In this document: positions 9,743 through 18,668 of the stretch, one piece after another
Layout: each line of letters begins with the position of its first letter
Numbering within the stretch: position 1 is the first letter of the stretch
Assembly: GCA_001898855.1 (NCBI GenBank)
Contig: MKVN01000008.1
Coordinates: 119,305 to 183,304 of the forward strand
Reading direction: 5' to 3'
DNA from: Micrococcales bacterium 73-13
GTDB lineage: Bacteria > Actinomycetota > Actinomycetes > Actinomycetales > Microbacteriaceae
DNA length: 64,000 nucleotides
Translations under genes and position numbers: made by a program
The notes under the pieces: generated by a model
Told to the model about the DNA's origin: nothing
What the model saw: only the letters and a program-made list of their open reading frames with translations
Databases searched by the model: none

Positions 9743-10300
9743 CTAGAGTCGCGCGCCGCTCTCCAGCCGGAACCAGGCGCGGTCCTGGTAGACGAGCGGG
9801 GTGCGCTCCTCGTCGGCGGACTCGCCGGTCTCGAGCACCTCGCAGATCATGAGCGTGGCCCCACCCACCTCGAGGCGGTGGGCGACACGGCAGCGCAGCC
9901 AGTTCGTCACCGAGTGGAAGAGCGGCTCGCCGCCCGGCAGGCGCGTCCAGATGCGCCGGTCGGCGAACCGGTCGACGCCGCTGCTCGCGCCGAGCTTGGC
10001 GATCTCGAGGTGGCGCACGTCGAGCAGGTGCACCACCACGGTGCTCGCGCGCAGCATCGCCGCCGCCGCCGACGAGGCGTGCGAGAGCGAGAACGCGAGC
10101 AGCGGCGGGTCCAGGTTCACCGAGGTGAGCGAGGTGAGCGTCAGCGCGACCGGCCCGTCGCCGGGGTCGGCGGTGACGACTGCGACCCCGCCGGGATGCC
10201 GGCGGAACGCCGCCTTGTACGACTCGGCGGTGACGGGCCGCGTGACCACGGCCGGCGTCTCCGCCTCGGCGTGCCCGGTCGGCATGACGTCGCCCTTCAC
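9743..10300 (-). CDS. Flavin reductase (HpaC/DszD-like)
   Basis: A 185-residue flavin reductase-like protein with a split-barrel FMN-binding fold. Motifs are FRRHPGGVAVVTA, LTLTSLTSVNLDPPLLAFSL and the GGATLMICEVLE strand. Such proteins reduce free FMN with NAD(P)H and pass it to an NtaA/DszA-type monooxygenase, two of which flank it. GTG 10300 has GGAG 6 nt upstream and directly follows the stop of the enolase-type gene, so the two are co-transcribed. Confidence 0.88.
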   Translation of the reverse strand: MKGDVMPTGHAEAETPAVVTRPVTAESYKAAFRRHPGGVAVVTADPGDGPVALTLTSLTSVNLDPPLLAFSLSHASSAAAAMLRASTVVVHLLDVRHLEIAKLGASSGVDRFADRRIWTRLPGGEPLFHSVTNWLRCRVAHRLEVGGATLMICEVLETGESADEERTPLVYQDRAWFRLESGARL

Positions 10301-11434
10301 CTAGTACTCCGCGACGATGCCGCTGCGGATCAGATCCCAGTCGATCTCGACCCCGAGCCCCGGCGCGGTCGGGGCGTGGAGGAGCCCCTGCTCGATCTTG
10401 AGCGGCGTGGCCAGGCCGTAGTTGAGCCATTCGAAGCCGTACTCGCCGGTCGGATGGATGGCCAGCACCTCGAACCATCCGGCGTTCGGCGCGGCCATGG
10501 CCACGTGCGCGCCGGCGGCGTTGCCGAGCGGGTTGAAGCCGTCGTGCGGCTCGAAGCCGAGACGGAACACCTCGGCCGTGCGCACGATCTTCATGAGCGC
10601 GGTGATCCCGCCCTTGAACGCGACGTCGCCGCGCAGGTAGTCGGTCGCGCCGCGCAGGATCCACTGCGGGTAGTCGTACGGCCCGCCGGCGGTCATCTCG
10701 GTCGCCAGCAGGGGGATGCGGAGGTGCCGGCGCAGTCGCTCGTAGCCGTAGACGTCGTCGGACTGCAGCGGGTCCTCGTACCAGAGGTAGTCGAGCTCCT
10801 CGAGCACGCGGCCGAAGCGCAGCGCCTCCTCGTAGCCGTAGACCCAGGGGGAGTCCCACATGAGGGTGTAGTCGGGCCCGACCGCCTCGCGCACCGCGCG
10901 CGCCGTCTCGATGTCCTGCTGCAGCGGGACGTCGAGGCCGGCGCGCAGCCGGAGCTGGGTGGGGGGATGGATCTTGTACGCCCCGAACCCCTCGGACCGG
11001 TAGTGCAGCGCCTCGGCCGCGTAGTCATCGGGACGGCGGTGCACCCACGAGGAGACGTACACCGGGATCGTGGTGCGCGCGGTCCCGAGGAGCCGGTGGA
11101 TGGGCAGGCCGGCGGTCCGGCCGAGGATGTCCCAGAGCGCGACGTCGACGGCACCGATGGCCACGGTGCCGAGCATCCGCTCCTGCTGCCAGAGCCGCTC
11201 CCAGATGATGCCGATGTCGAGCGCGTCGGCGCCGATGAGCTGCGGGCGCACGACCTCTGCGATCAGCTGCGCGACGGTCTCCGTGCGGGTGTGCGCGCCG
11301 CCGACGAAGGCGGTGCCCTCGACGCCGCTGTCGGTCGAGATGGTGAGCACCCCGAAGGCGCCGACGTTGGTGCCGGGGAGGATCGGGGTGGCCCGTTCGT
11401 GCATCGCGACGCGGACTCCGGTGATGTTCGTCAC
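10301..11434 (-). CDS. Enolase-superfamily enzyme (mandelate racemase/muconate lactonizing type)
   Basis: A 377-residue protein with an N-terminal capping domain and a C-terminal barrel. A KIHP Lys strand sits where the family has its KxK base, metal-ligand strands include LMWDSPW, YEDPL and LLATEM, and the distal strand carries EPHDGFNP. Members dehydrate acid sugars, racemise or cycloisomerise. The HDGFNPLG region resembles sugar-acid dehydratases, but I cannot assign a substrate. I chose GTG 11434 because AAGGAG lies about 10 nt upstream; 24 further in-frame codons exist before it. It heads a two-gene operon with the flavin reductase. Confidence 0.82.
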   Translation of the reverse strand: MTNITGVRVAMHERATPILPGTNVGAFGVLTISTDSGVEGTAFVGGAHTRTETVAQLIAEVVRPQLIGADALDIGIIWERLWQQERMLGTVAIGAVDVALWDILGRTAGLPIHRLLGTARTTIPVYVSSWVHRRPDDYAAEALHYRSEGFGAYKIHPPTQLRLRAGLDVPLQQDIETARAVREAVGPDYTLMWDSPWVYGYEEALRFGRVLEELDYLWYEDPLQSDDVYGYERLRRHLRIPLLATEMTAGGPYDYPQWILRGATDYLRGDVAFKGGITALMKIVRTAEVFRLGFEPHDGFNPLGNAAGAHVAMAAPNAGWFEVLAIHPTGEYGFEWLNYGLATPLKIEQGLLHAPTAPGLGVEIDWDLIRSGIVAEY

Positions 11435-11519
11435 GGCTGCTCGGCTCCTTCCGCCCCGGGCGCCCGACGGCGCGCCGAGGCTGATCGTGGCCATGCTCGC
11501 ACGCACTCCGATACCAGGA

Positions 11520-11562
11520 CAAATAGATAAAGGTGGAAGGAAACCACCATTCGATAGTGGTT
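11520..11562 (-). promoter_or_regulatory. Putative LysR-controlled promoter of the enolase/flavin reductase operon
   Basis: On the minus strand the 12-mer TTTATCTATTTG lies at 11531-11520, 86 nt before the enolase start. Two inverted repeats lie just upstream: GGTGG-N7-CCACC at 11532-11548 and AACCAC-N9-GTGGTT at 11542-11562. The same 12-mer occurs 100 nt before the divergent operon at 12756, in the same orientation to its gene. The pair looks like a shared -10 region with activator sites. LysR binding is inference. Confidence 0.5.
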
Positions 11563-11578
11563 CTGTCCGAAGGTCGGG

Positions 11579-12514
11579 CTACAGCGAGGCGCCCAGCTCG
11601 CCGCGCTCGACGAGGCGATGCACGGTGTCGGCGAGGATCCGCAGCGCCGGATGCTGCCATCCCCCCGCAGGCCGGACGAGGACCACGGGGGAGCCGACGA
11701 CGGGCATGTCGAGCGCGACCTTCGACAGGTCGCGGCCCTCGAAGCTCGTGTTCGCCGACATCGGGCTCATGATGAACGCATAGCCGAGGCCGCGGGCGAC
11801 GATGGCGCGCATGACCTCGAGCTCGCTCGTCCGATACCGCACGAGCGCACCGGGGAACACCTGGCCGAGCACCGGCGCCGAGAACGGGCGCGAGGGGTTC
11901 GACTCGAAGAGCACCATGGGCTCCTGCCGGAGGTCGTCGAAGGACACCGACTCCCGGGTGGCGAGGGGGTGGGAGCTGCTCAGCAGCACGTGGATCTGCG
12001 CGTCGTAGAGGACCTCGATGACCACGCCCTGCGGCATCATCCCGCTGGTGCTGAAGGCGTCGTAGCTGACGAAGCAGTGCAGATCGCCGTCGAGCAGCTT
12101 GTCCAGCAGCTCGACCGCGGTCCCGGTGGTGAACTCCACCTGCAGCTCGGGATGGGTCCGGTCCAGCTCCTCGAGCAGCCCGGGGAGGATCGCCGGCGAG
12201 ATCGGGCGGAACGCCCCGACCCGCAGCGGACCCAGGTAGGGGTCCGGGTCGACCGGGTGGGAGCGCAGCAGGCTGTCGGCGGAGCGGATCAGCCGCTTCG
12301 CCTCCTCGTAGAAGTGGTGGCCGCCCGGGGTCAGGGTGACGCCCCGCGCGCGCTCCCGGTGGCACAGCTCGGTGCCGAGCACGGACTCGAGCGTCGAGAT
12401 CGCGGCCCCCACCGCGGTCGCCGAGACATGGCGCTGACGGGCCGCCTCCGCGATCGAGCCGAGCTCCGCCACCGCGCAGAAGTGCCGGAGCTGCACGAGC
12501 GAGAACTCGGCCAA
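11579..12514 (-). CDS. LysR-family transcriptional regulator
   Basis: A 311-residue LysR protein with the N-terminal winged helix (LRHFCAVAELGSIAEAARQRHVSATAVGAAISTLESVLGTEL split over residues 9-52) and a C-terminal periplasmic-binding-like effector domain. It lies between the two transcription units of the catabolic cluster and is the obvious candidate regulator. It reads in the same direction as the enolase operon. The start ATG 12514 has GGAGG about 6 nt upstream. The inducer is unknown, probably the imported substrate or an intermediate. Confidence 0.9.
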   Translation of the reverse strand: MAEFSLVQLRHFCAVAELGSIAEAARQRHVSATAVGAAISTLESVLGTELCHRERARGVTLTPGGHHFYEEAKRLIRSADSLLRSHPVDPDPYLGPLRVGAFRPISPAILPGLLEELDRTHPELQVEFTTGTAVELLDKLLDGDLHCFVSYDAFSTSGMMPQGVVIEVLYDAQIHVLLSSSHPLATRESVSFDDLRQEPMVLFESNPSRPFSAPVLGQVFPGALVRYRTSELEVMRAIVARGLGYAFIMSPMSANTSFEGRDLSKVALDMPVVGSPVVLVRPAGGWQHPALRILADTVHRLVERGELGASL

Positions 12515-12617
12515 TGCAAACCTCCAGTAACTAGGTGAATCTCGGATGCCTTACCCGGTTTGCATTCGATGAAACCGCAGTCACGATAGCGCCCATCCGC
12601 CCGGGAACCGCCAAAAC

Positions 12618-12656
12618 CATACCAAGTATGCGAAGTCAAACAGATTTATCTATTTG
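12618..12656 (+). promoter_or_regulatory. Putative LysR-controlled promoter of the dehydrogenase/monooxygenase/transport operon
   Basis: CATAC-CAA-GTATG at 12618-12630 is a perfect dyad typical of LysR sites. It overlaps the expected -35 position of a promoter whose -10 could lie in TTTATCTATTTG (12645-12656). No good -35 hexamer is present, which fits activator dependence. The 12-mer is identical to that upstream of the enolase operon. Confidence 0.5.
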
Positions 12657-12755
12657 ATGCCGGAACAGCCTTGCGCTCACGATGGATGAGCGGGTCCCGC
12701 CGGACGCGCCCAGGAACGGAGCGACGATGCCTCGCGAGTACGAACGGATCCCCCG

Positions 12756-13715
12756 GTGAAGGTCCTCTTCTGGTCGCCGGGCCTGGCCCATCGGCAGATC
12801 CTCGATCTCCTCGACCCGATCGACGGGATCGAGGTCGAGCTGGTGTCCGGGATCGACGAGTTCCTGGGCTCCCTCCCGGACGCCGACTTCGCGATCCTCA
12901 CCGATCAGCCGGAGGCCGAGGCGCGGCGCATCCTCGACGCGATCGAGCGGACCGCGCCGCGGCTCATCGGGATGCACTTCGTCTCGGCCGGACGGGAGGG
13001 CTTCGACACGGTCGGCATCCCGGGCAGGCTCAGGGTGAGCGGCGCGGCGGGCGCCTCGGCGCCCACGGTCGCCGAGCACGCCGTCGCGCTCATCCTCGCC
13101 GTCGGGCGCCAGCTCGCCGGCAGCGTGCTCAACCAGCACGCGCACATCTGGGACCGCGCCGTCGGCGCGCAGGTGCGCTCGCTCGAGGGGCAGACCGTGC
13201 TGATCGTCGGGCACGGCGCGATCGGGCAGGCCGTCGGGGCCCGGGTGCAGTCGTTCGGCGCCCGGGTCGTCGGCCTGCAGCGCAGGCCGCGACCGGCGGC
13301 GGGCGCCGACGAGCTCGGCTCCATCGCCGACCTCGACCGCTACCTGCCCGACGCGGACGTCGTGGTGCTCACCGCGGCGCTCGTGCCCGAGACCCGGAGC
13401 CTGATCGACGCGACCAGGATCGCCGCGCTGAAGCCGACCGCGCTCGTCGTCAACGTCTCCCGCGGCGGTCTCATGGATCACGAGGCGCTCGCCGACGCGC
13501 TGCGCGCGGGGCGGATCTGGGGGGCCGGGCTGGACGTCACGGAGCCCGAGCCGCTGCCGGCCGACCACCCGCTCTGGGACGCCCCGAACACGATCATCTC
13601 GCCGCACTACGGTCTCGGCGGCAGCCCGCAGACGATCCAGCGGATCGCGCGCGGCGCGGCCGACGCGGTGATCGCGGCCCTCGGATCCCTCGGGGAGGCG
13701 AGCACCAGTGCCTGA
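12756..13715 (+). CDS. D-isomer specific 2-hydroxyacid dehydrogenase
   Basis: A 319-residue NAD(P)-dependent dehydrogenase of the D-2-hydroxyacid family. The Rossmann glycine motif is VGHGAIGQAVGARV, with NVSRGGLMDHEAL carrying the catalytic Arg and DVTEPEPLPADHPLW carrying the Glu. The active-site His is in ISPHYG. It would oxidise a 2-hydroxyacid or reduce a 2-oxoacid in the degradation pathway. GTG 12756 opens the plus-strand operon, and its stop overlaps the next start by 8 nt. Confidence 0.88.
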   Translation: MKVLFWSPGLAHRQILDLLDPIDGIEVELVSGIDEFLGSLPDADFAILTDQPEAEARRILDAIERTAPRLIGMHFVSAGREGFDTVGIPGRLRVSGAAGASAPTVAEHAVALILAVGRQLAGSVLNQHAHIWDRAVGAQVRSLEGQTVLIVGHGAIGQAVGARVQSFGARVVGLQRRPRPAAGADELGSIADLDRYLPDADVVVLTAALVPETRSLIDATRIAALKPTALVVNVSRGGLMDHEALADALRAGRIWGAGLDVTEPEPLPADHPLWDAPNTIISPHYGLGGSPQTIQRIARGAADAVIAALGSLGEASTSA

Positions 13716-15084
13716 GCGGGAGCGCGCCACCAGCCGTCCGGGCGACGACCGGCGCCGCCACATGGTGCTCACCGTCTACTTCCACACCCCCGGCTACTAC
13801 AACTACACCTGGCGCGGCGCGGACAGCCGGGCCGAGGAGTGGGGACGGCTCGAGCTCATCAGCGACCTCGCGGGCCAGGCCGAGCGCGCGTGCATCGACG
13901 CGCTGTTCATCGCCGACGTCACCTCCGCGGGGCCCATCCTCGCCGGCGACACCAAGAACGCGAGCTTCTACGAGCCGATCACCGCGCTCTCGGCGCTCGC
14001 CGGGCGCACGAGCCGGATCGGGCTGATCGGGACCGCCTCCACGACGTTCAACCACCCGTACACGCTCGCCCGCCAGCTCGCCGGACTCGACCTGCTCAGC
14101 GACGGCCGAGCCGGCTGGAACATCGTCACCTCCTGGCTCGGCAACGAGAACTACGGCCTCGACGAGATGCCCGACCCCGCCGACCGCTACCGGAGGGCGG
14201 ACGAGTTCGTCGACGTCGCCAGGCGCCTCTGGCGCAGCTGGGAGCCGGACGCGGTGATCGCCGATCGGGCGACCGGCCGGTGGATGGACCCTTCGCGCAT
14301 CCACGCCATCGACCACGTCGGCGAGTTCTTCTCGGTGCGGGGACCGCTGGCGATGCGCCGTTCGCCGCAGACCGGTCCCGTGCTCGTGCAGGCCGGCTCG
14401 TCCGGGCCGGGCGTCGACCTCGGCGCGACCCACGCCGAGCTCATCTACACCGCGCAGCCCATCCGCGAGCGCAGCATCGAGTTCTACGCGATGTACAAGG
14501 ACGTCGTCGAGTCGAAGGGCCGCCCGCGGGACGACGTCGCCATCCTGCCCGGGATCCTCCCGATCATCGGGCGCACCGAGGCCGAGGCCCGGGAGTTCGC
14601 CGAGGAGCTGGAGTCGCTGGTCGACTTCGAGCACGCCCGCGGCTACATGCAGAGCTCGATGCGGATCCGGCTCGACGACCTCGACCTCGACGACCGGATC
14701 CCTCCCGAGCGGTTCGACGACGGCCGGCAGACGACGAGCCGCTCCGAGATCTTCCGGATGCGCGCGGTCGACCAGGGCTTCACCCTGCGCGAGCTCATCC
14801 TCGACTTCTCGCGGTCCAGCGGCCACCTCTCGGTGGTGGGCTCGGCCTCGCGCGTCGCCGACCTGATGGTCGACTGGTTCGAGTCGCGCGCCTGCGACGG
14901 CTTCAGCCTCAACCCGCCGTCCGTGCCCGAGGGCTACCGCCGCCTCTGCGAGCTGCTCGTCCCCGAGCTGCAGGAGCGGGGCGTGTTCCACGCCGACTAT
15001 CCCGCGACGACCCTTCGCGGGAACATCGCCGCCGGGCGATCAGAGGCCTCCCTGCTCCTCGACGCGACAAGGAGGGAGGGATAG
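13708..15084 (+). CDS. Flavin-dependent monooxygenase, NtaA/SnaA/DszA family (copy 2)
   Basis: A 458-residue paralogue of the monooxygenase at 8410-9726, sharing IGLIGTASTTFNHPY, RAGWNIVTS, NENYG, RRSPQTGPVLVQAGSSGPG and a DLDLDDRIPPERF stretch. Having two copies suggests either two successive oxygenation steps or two related substrates. GTG 13708 overlaps the dehydrogenase stop and has GGAGG 9 nt upstream. Reduced FMN would come from the reductase at 9743-10300. Confidence 0.88.
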   Translation: MPERERATSRPGDDRRRHMVLTVYFHTPGYYNYTWRGADSRAEEWGRLELISDLAGQAERACIDALFIADVTSAGPILAGDTKNASFYEPITALSALAGRTSRIGLIGTASTTFNHPYTLARQLAGLDLLSDGRAGWNIVTSWLGNENYGLDEMPDPADRYRRADEFVDVARRLWRSWEPDAVIADRATGRWMDPSRIHAIDHVGEFFSVRGPLAMRRSPQTGPVLVQAGSSGPGVDLGATHAELIYTAQPIRERSIEFYAMYKDVVESKGRPRDDVAILPGILPIIGRTEAEAREFAEELESLVDFEHARGYMQSSMRIRLDDLDLDDRIPPERFDDGRQTTSRSEIFRMRAVDQGFTLRELILDFSRSSGHLSVVGSASRVADLMVDWFESRACDGFSLNPPSVPEGYRRLCELLVPELQERGVFHADYPATTLRGNIAAGRSEASLLLDATRREG

Positions 15085-15166
15085 AGCCGTCGCATCGGCG
15101 CCAAGGGCGCACACCGAAATCACATCCAGCCAACGGGCGGCACCGCCCAGGAGAGAGAAGTCAATC

Positions 15167-16204
15167 ATGAAGTCGTATGCAGCAACGGGGCTGCGGCGAG
15201 GGTTCGCGGCCGGCCTTGTCGGCCTGGCCGCCCTCGCGCTCGCAGCCTGCGCTCCTTCCGGAGGAAGCCCCGGACCCGCTCCGTCGACGGGCGAGACCAG
15301 CGCGGGCCTCCCCGACGGCGTCTGCGAGCCGACGACCGTCCGGCTCGTCCTCGGCACCGTCGGGACCGAGCCGGTCTGGGTCGGCCAGGAGCAGGGCATC
15401 TTCAAGAAGCACGGTCTGGACGTCGAGCTCGTCCCGGGAGGCAACTCGGCGGAGATCGTCGCCGCGCTCGTCGCCGACCAGGCCGACATCGCCCCGGTCG
15501 GCGGCGTGCCGATCATCCAGGCCGCTGCACAGGGCCTCGGCCTGAAGGCGTTCCTCGGCTCGCTCACCGGGCCGCCCGAGCCGGTCACGAGCGGCATCGT
15601 GGCGCTGCCGGACAGCGGGATCCACGGCTGGGCCGACCTCAAGGGCAAGACGATCGGGCTGCAGGGCACGCACGACACCACGCACCTTGCGACGCTCCTC
15701 GGACTTGCTACCGTGGGGCTGAAAGAGAGCGATGTGACGATCGTGCAGCTGCCGCTGGCCAACCTGACCGACGCCGTGCTCAGCAAGCAGATCGACGTGG
15801 CCTACCTGATCGGCGCGACCTTCGACCCGGCGATCGCGAAGGGCCTGGTGCTCGTGGCGAACCCCGCCAAGGACGTCATCCCCTACGTGCCCGCGGTCAA
15901 CTACTCCGCGAAGGACAGCTGGCTCAAGGCGAACGAGGCGACCGCACGCTGCTTCCAGGCGGCGCTCATCGAGGCGAACACCCTCGCGCTCGCCGACGAC
16001 GCCAAGCTCATCCGGCAGGCGCGGGTCGATCACAACAAGACCGATCCCGCGGTCGCCGCCGCGGCGACGATCTCCGGGTACGAGACCGACATCTCGGTGA
16101 ACGGGTTCAAGATCCTCGTGGACGGCATGACCGAGTTCGACTTCATCGACAAGCCGGTGACGCTCGACGACGTCCTGTCGCCGATCACCCCGACGCGGGA
16201 CTGA
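15167..16204 (+). CDS. ABC transporter substrate-binding lipoprotein (SsuA/TauA/ThiY type)
   Basis: A 345-residue exported lipoprotein with a signal peptide ending in the lipobox LALAAC (Cys at about residue 27). The mature part has the NMT1/SsuA-like fold, with GTEPVWVGQEQGIFKKHGLDVELV and GGNSAEIVAALVADQADIA near the N-terminal lobe. It would deliver the cluster's substrate to the permeases encoded next. A strong AGGAGAG precedes ATG 15167. SsuA/TauA relatives bind sulfonates, nitrate or pyrimidine precursors; which applies here is not visible. Confidence 0.9.
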   Translation: MKSYAATGLRRGFAAGLVGLAALALAACAPSGGSPGPAPSTGETSAGLPDGVCEPTTVRLVLGTVGTEPVWVGQEQGIFKKHGLDVELVPGGNSAEIVAALVADQADIAPVGGVPIIQAAAQGLGLKAFLGSLTGPPEPVTSGIVALPDSGIHGWADLKGKTIGLQGTHDTTHLATLLGLATVGLKESDVTIVQLPLANLTDAVLSKQIDVAYLIGATFDPAIAKGLVLVANPAKDVIPYVPAVNYSAKDSWLKANEATARCFQAALIEANTLALADDAKLIRQARVDHNKTDPAVAAAATISGYETDISVNGFKILVDGMTEFDFIDKPVTLDDVLSPITPTRD

Positions 16205-16213
16205 GCCATAGGA

Positions 16214-17065
16214 GTGGGCAGGGTGTCGTCGACCTCGACCCGGGTCGCCGGAACGGCGATCCGCACCCGGCAGTCCTCGCGGGTGCGAGGCCGGTCCTGG
16301 TTGCTGGTGCAGCAGCTGGCGATCGGACTCGGGATCGTCCTGGTGTGGTGGCTCGTCTACGCGCTCGGATGGCTGTCGACCGACATCCTGCCCTCTCCGC
16401 TCTCGGTGCTCGTCCAGTTCGTGCTGCTCGCGGGCAGCGGCACGTTCTGGGTCGCGCTGCTGCAGACGCTGGCGACCGCGGCCACCGGCCTGGTGATCGC
16501 CACCGTCGTCGGCGTCGCGCTCGGCCTCGTCCTCGGCCTGGCGCCGCCGGCAGAGCGAGCCACCCGGTTCCTGCTCGACCTCGGGAGGTCCTTCCCGGTG
16601 ATCGCGCTGCTCCCGGTGATGGTGCTGATCCTCGGCACCAGGTTCCAGATGGAGGCGACCGTCGTCTTCCTGGCCGTGTTCTGGCCGGTGCTGCTGCAGA
16701 CGATCTACGGCTCCCGTCGCATCGACCCGGTGGTGCGGGACACCACCCGCGCCTACGGGATCAGGCTGCGGCTGCGCTTCCTCAAGGTGCTGCTGCCCGC
16801 GGCGGCGCCGTTCATCGCGACCGGGGTCCGGATCGGCGCGTCCCTCGCGATCCTGGTCGCGGTCGGCATCGAGCTGCTCGTCCGGACGCCGGGCCTCGGC
16901 TTCGAGCTCGGCGCGGCGCAGTCCGAGCTGCGCCCGGACATCGCGTTCGCCTATCTCATCTACGCGGGACTGCTCGGACTCGGCGTCAACGCGCTGCTGG
17001 AGCGGCTCGAGAGCCTCGTCCTGACCTGGAACGCCCGCGGCGACGTGCTCGAGGTGCAGCCATGA
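16214..17065 (+). CDS. ABC transporter permease (SsuC-like), first subunit
   Basis: A 283-residue inner-membrane permease with about six transmembrane helices and a basic N-terminal tail. The cytoplasmic EAA loop is seen as TTRAYGIRLRLRFLKVLLPAAAPFIATGVRI. GTG 16214 follows the binding-protein gene by 9 nt and the stop overlaps the next permease (ATGA), so the two permeases probably form a heterodimer. Many SsuC-type importers use one homodimeric permease, so two different ones is a small peculiarity. Confidence 0.88.
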   Translation: MGRVSSTSTRVAGTAIRTRQSSRVRGRSWLLVQQLAIGLGIVLVWWLVYALGWLSTDILPSPLSVLVQFVLLAGSGTFWVALLQTLATAATGLVIATVVGVALGLVLGLAPPAERATRFLLDLGRSFPVIALLPVMVLILGTRFQMEATVVFLAVFWPVLLQTIYGSRRIDPVVRDTTRAYGIRLRLRFLKVLLPAAAPFIATGVRIGASLAILVAVGIELLVRTPGLGFELGAAQSELRPDIAFAYLIYAGLLGLGVNALLERLESLVLTWNARGDVLEVQP

Positions 17066-17832
17066 GGTCGACGCGATCCTTCCTCCTCGCCTTCCTCGAG
17101 CAGGCCTGGCTGCCGGTGCTGCTCGTCGTCATCTGGTGGTTCGCCTCGGAGGGGAACACCAATCCGTTCTTCCCGCCGCTGTCGAAGATCTGGGACTCCT
17201 TCGTCACCGAGATGAGCAGCGGGCAGATGGAGCTGCATCTCTGGGCCAGCACGCGCAACATCCTGATCGGCCTCGCCGTCGGCGTGGTCGTGGGCGTGGT
17301 CGGCGGGACCGTGATCGGTCTCTCGCGTCGGCTGCGAGCGGTGCTCAACCCCTACCTGCAGTTCTTCCGCACGCTGCCGCAGGTCGCGATCATCCCCATC
17401 ATCATCGGCGCCTTCGGGATCACGGCGGTGCCGAAGATCTGGGCGATCGGGTTCGCCTGCATCTGGCCGGTGCTGCTCAACACGGTCGACGGCATCCGTG
17501 CGATCGATCCGGGCGTGCGGGACATGGTCGACGCCTACCGGATCACGACCTGGCGCTCGATCTTCCGGGTCGTGCTGCCCGGCGCGCTGCCCCAGATCAT
17601 GGCCGGGATCCGCATCTCGCTCTCGGTAGCGGTCGTGCTCATGGTCGTGTCGGAGATCTACGCGGCGACCGAGGGCGTCGGCTACTTCATCCACATCACC
17701 ACCGGGCTCTTCCAGACCGACAAGACCTGGATGGGCACGCTGCTGGTCGGCCTGATGGGCTACCTGCTCAGCGTCATCTTCCTGCTGATCGAGAAGCGCG
17801 CACTGCGCTGGTACCACGAGTCGGCCAGCTGA
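17062..17832 (+). CDS. ABC transporter permease (SsuC-like), second subunit
   Basis: A 256-residue membrane protein with about six helices and an EAA loop (VDAYRITTWRSIFRVVLPGALPQIMAGIRI). Its fold matches the preceding permease but the two are clearly diverged. ATG 17062 overlaps the previous stop by 4 nt. It should pair with that permease and the ATPase encoded at 17856. Confidence 0.88.
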   Translation: MRSTRSFLLAFLEQAWLPVLLVVIWWFASEGNTNPFFPPLSKIWDSFVTEMSSGQMELHLWASTRNILIGLAVGVVVGVVGGTVIGLSRRLRAVLNPYLQFFRTLPQVAIIPIIIGAFGITAVPKIWAIGFACIWPVLLNTVDGIRAIDPGVRDMVDAYRITTWRSIFRVVLPGALPQIMAGIRISLSVAVVLMVVSEIYAATEGVGYFIHITTGLFQTDKTWMGTLLVGLMGYLLSVIFLLIEKRALRWYHESAS

Positions 17833-17855
17833 GCCGTGAGAAGGAGCGTGCAACG

Positions 17856-18668
17856 ATGACGACGGCCGCCGAGGGGACCGCAATGGACGATCCGAGGCAG
17901 AGCACCGCGACCCTCGAGGTCCGCGGTCTCGCGAAGACCTACGGGACGGGCGCCGAGGCGCACGAGATCTTCGCCGGCATCGACCTCACGGTCGCGCCGC
18001 GCGAGATCGTGTGCATCGTGGGGCCCTCGGGCGTGGGCAAGACGACGCTGCTGCGATGCATCGGCGGGCTGCTCGCCCCCACGGCCGGCGAGGTGCTCGT
18101 CGAGGGGCAGCGACTGCGAGGGCCGGTGCCGCAGATCGGCATCGTCTTCCAGGACTACAGCCGCTCGCTGCTGCCCTGGATGCGCACGGTGGACAACGTC
18201 GCGTTCCCGCTAGAGAGCAAGGGGATGAAGAAGTCGGAGCGGATCCCGCGCGCCGAGGCGGCGCTCGAGGCCGTCGGTCTGGCCGGCTCGGGGAGCCGGT
18301 ATCCCTGGCAGCTCTCCGGCGGCATGCAGCAGCGCGCCGCGATCGCCCGCGCGATCGCCTACGAGGCCGAGATCCTGCTCATGGACGAGCCCTTCGCGTC
18401 CGTGGACGCGCAGACCCGCGCGGACCTGGAGGACCTCGCGCTCGACCTGCGCCAGCGGCTCGGGGTGACGCTCGTGCTGGTGACGCACGACATCGACGAG
18501 GCGGTCTACCTCTCCGACCGGGTCGTGGTGCTGTCGGGACGGCCCGCGTCCGTCGTCGACGTCGTGGACATCCATCTCGGCGACGACCGCGACCAGCTCA
18601 CGACCAAGAGCCTGCCCGAGTTCACCGAGGACCGCGCCCGGGTGCTCCGACAGATCCGGCGCCCCTGA
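17856..18668 (+). CDS. ABC transporter ATP-binding protein (SsuB/TauB-like)
   Basis: A 270-residue ATPase powering the importer. Walker A is GPSGVGKTT, the Q-loop FQDYSRSLLPW, the ABC signature LSGGMQQR, Walker B ILLMDEPF and the H-loop VTHDIDEAV. ATG 17856 has AAGGAG 10 nt upstream. The C-terminal tail of about 30 residues is typical of the nitrate/sulfonate/taurine subfamily. The stop overlaps the next start by 1 nt. Confidence 0.93.
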   Translation: MTTAAEGTAMDDPRQSTATLEVRGLAKTYGTGAEAHEIFAGIDLTVAPREIVCIVGPSGVGKTTLLRCIGGLLAPTAGEVLVEGQRLRGPVPQIGIVFQDYSRSLLPWMRTVDNVAFPLESKGMKKSERIPRAEAALEAVGLAGSGSRYPWQLSGGMQQRAAIARAIAYEAEILLMDEPFASVDAQTRADLEDLALDLRQRLGVTLVLVTHDIDEAVYLSDRVVVLSGRPASVVDVVDIHLGDDRDQLTTKSLPEFTEDRARVLRQIRRP

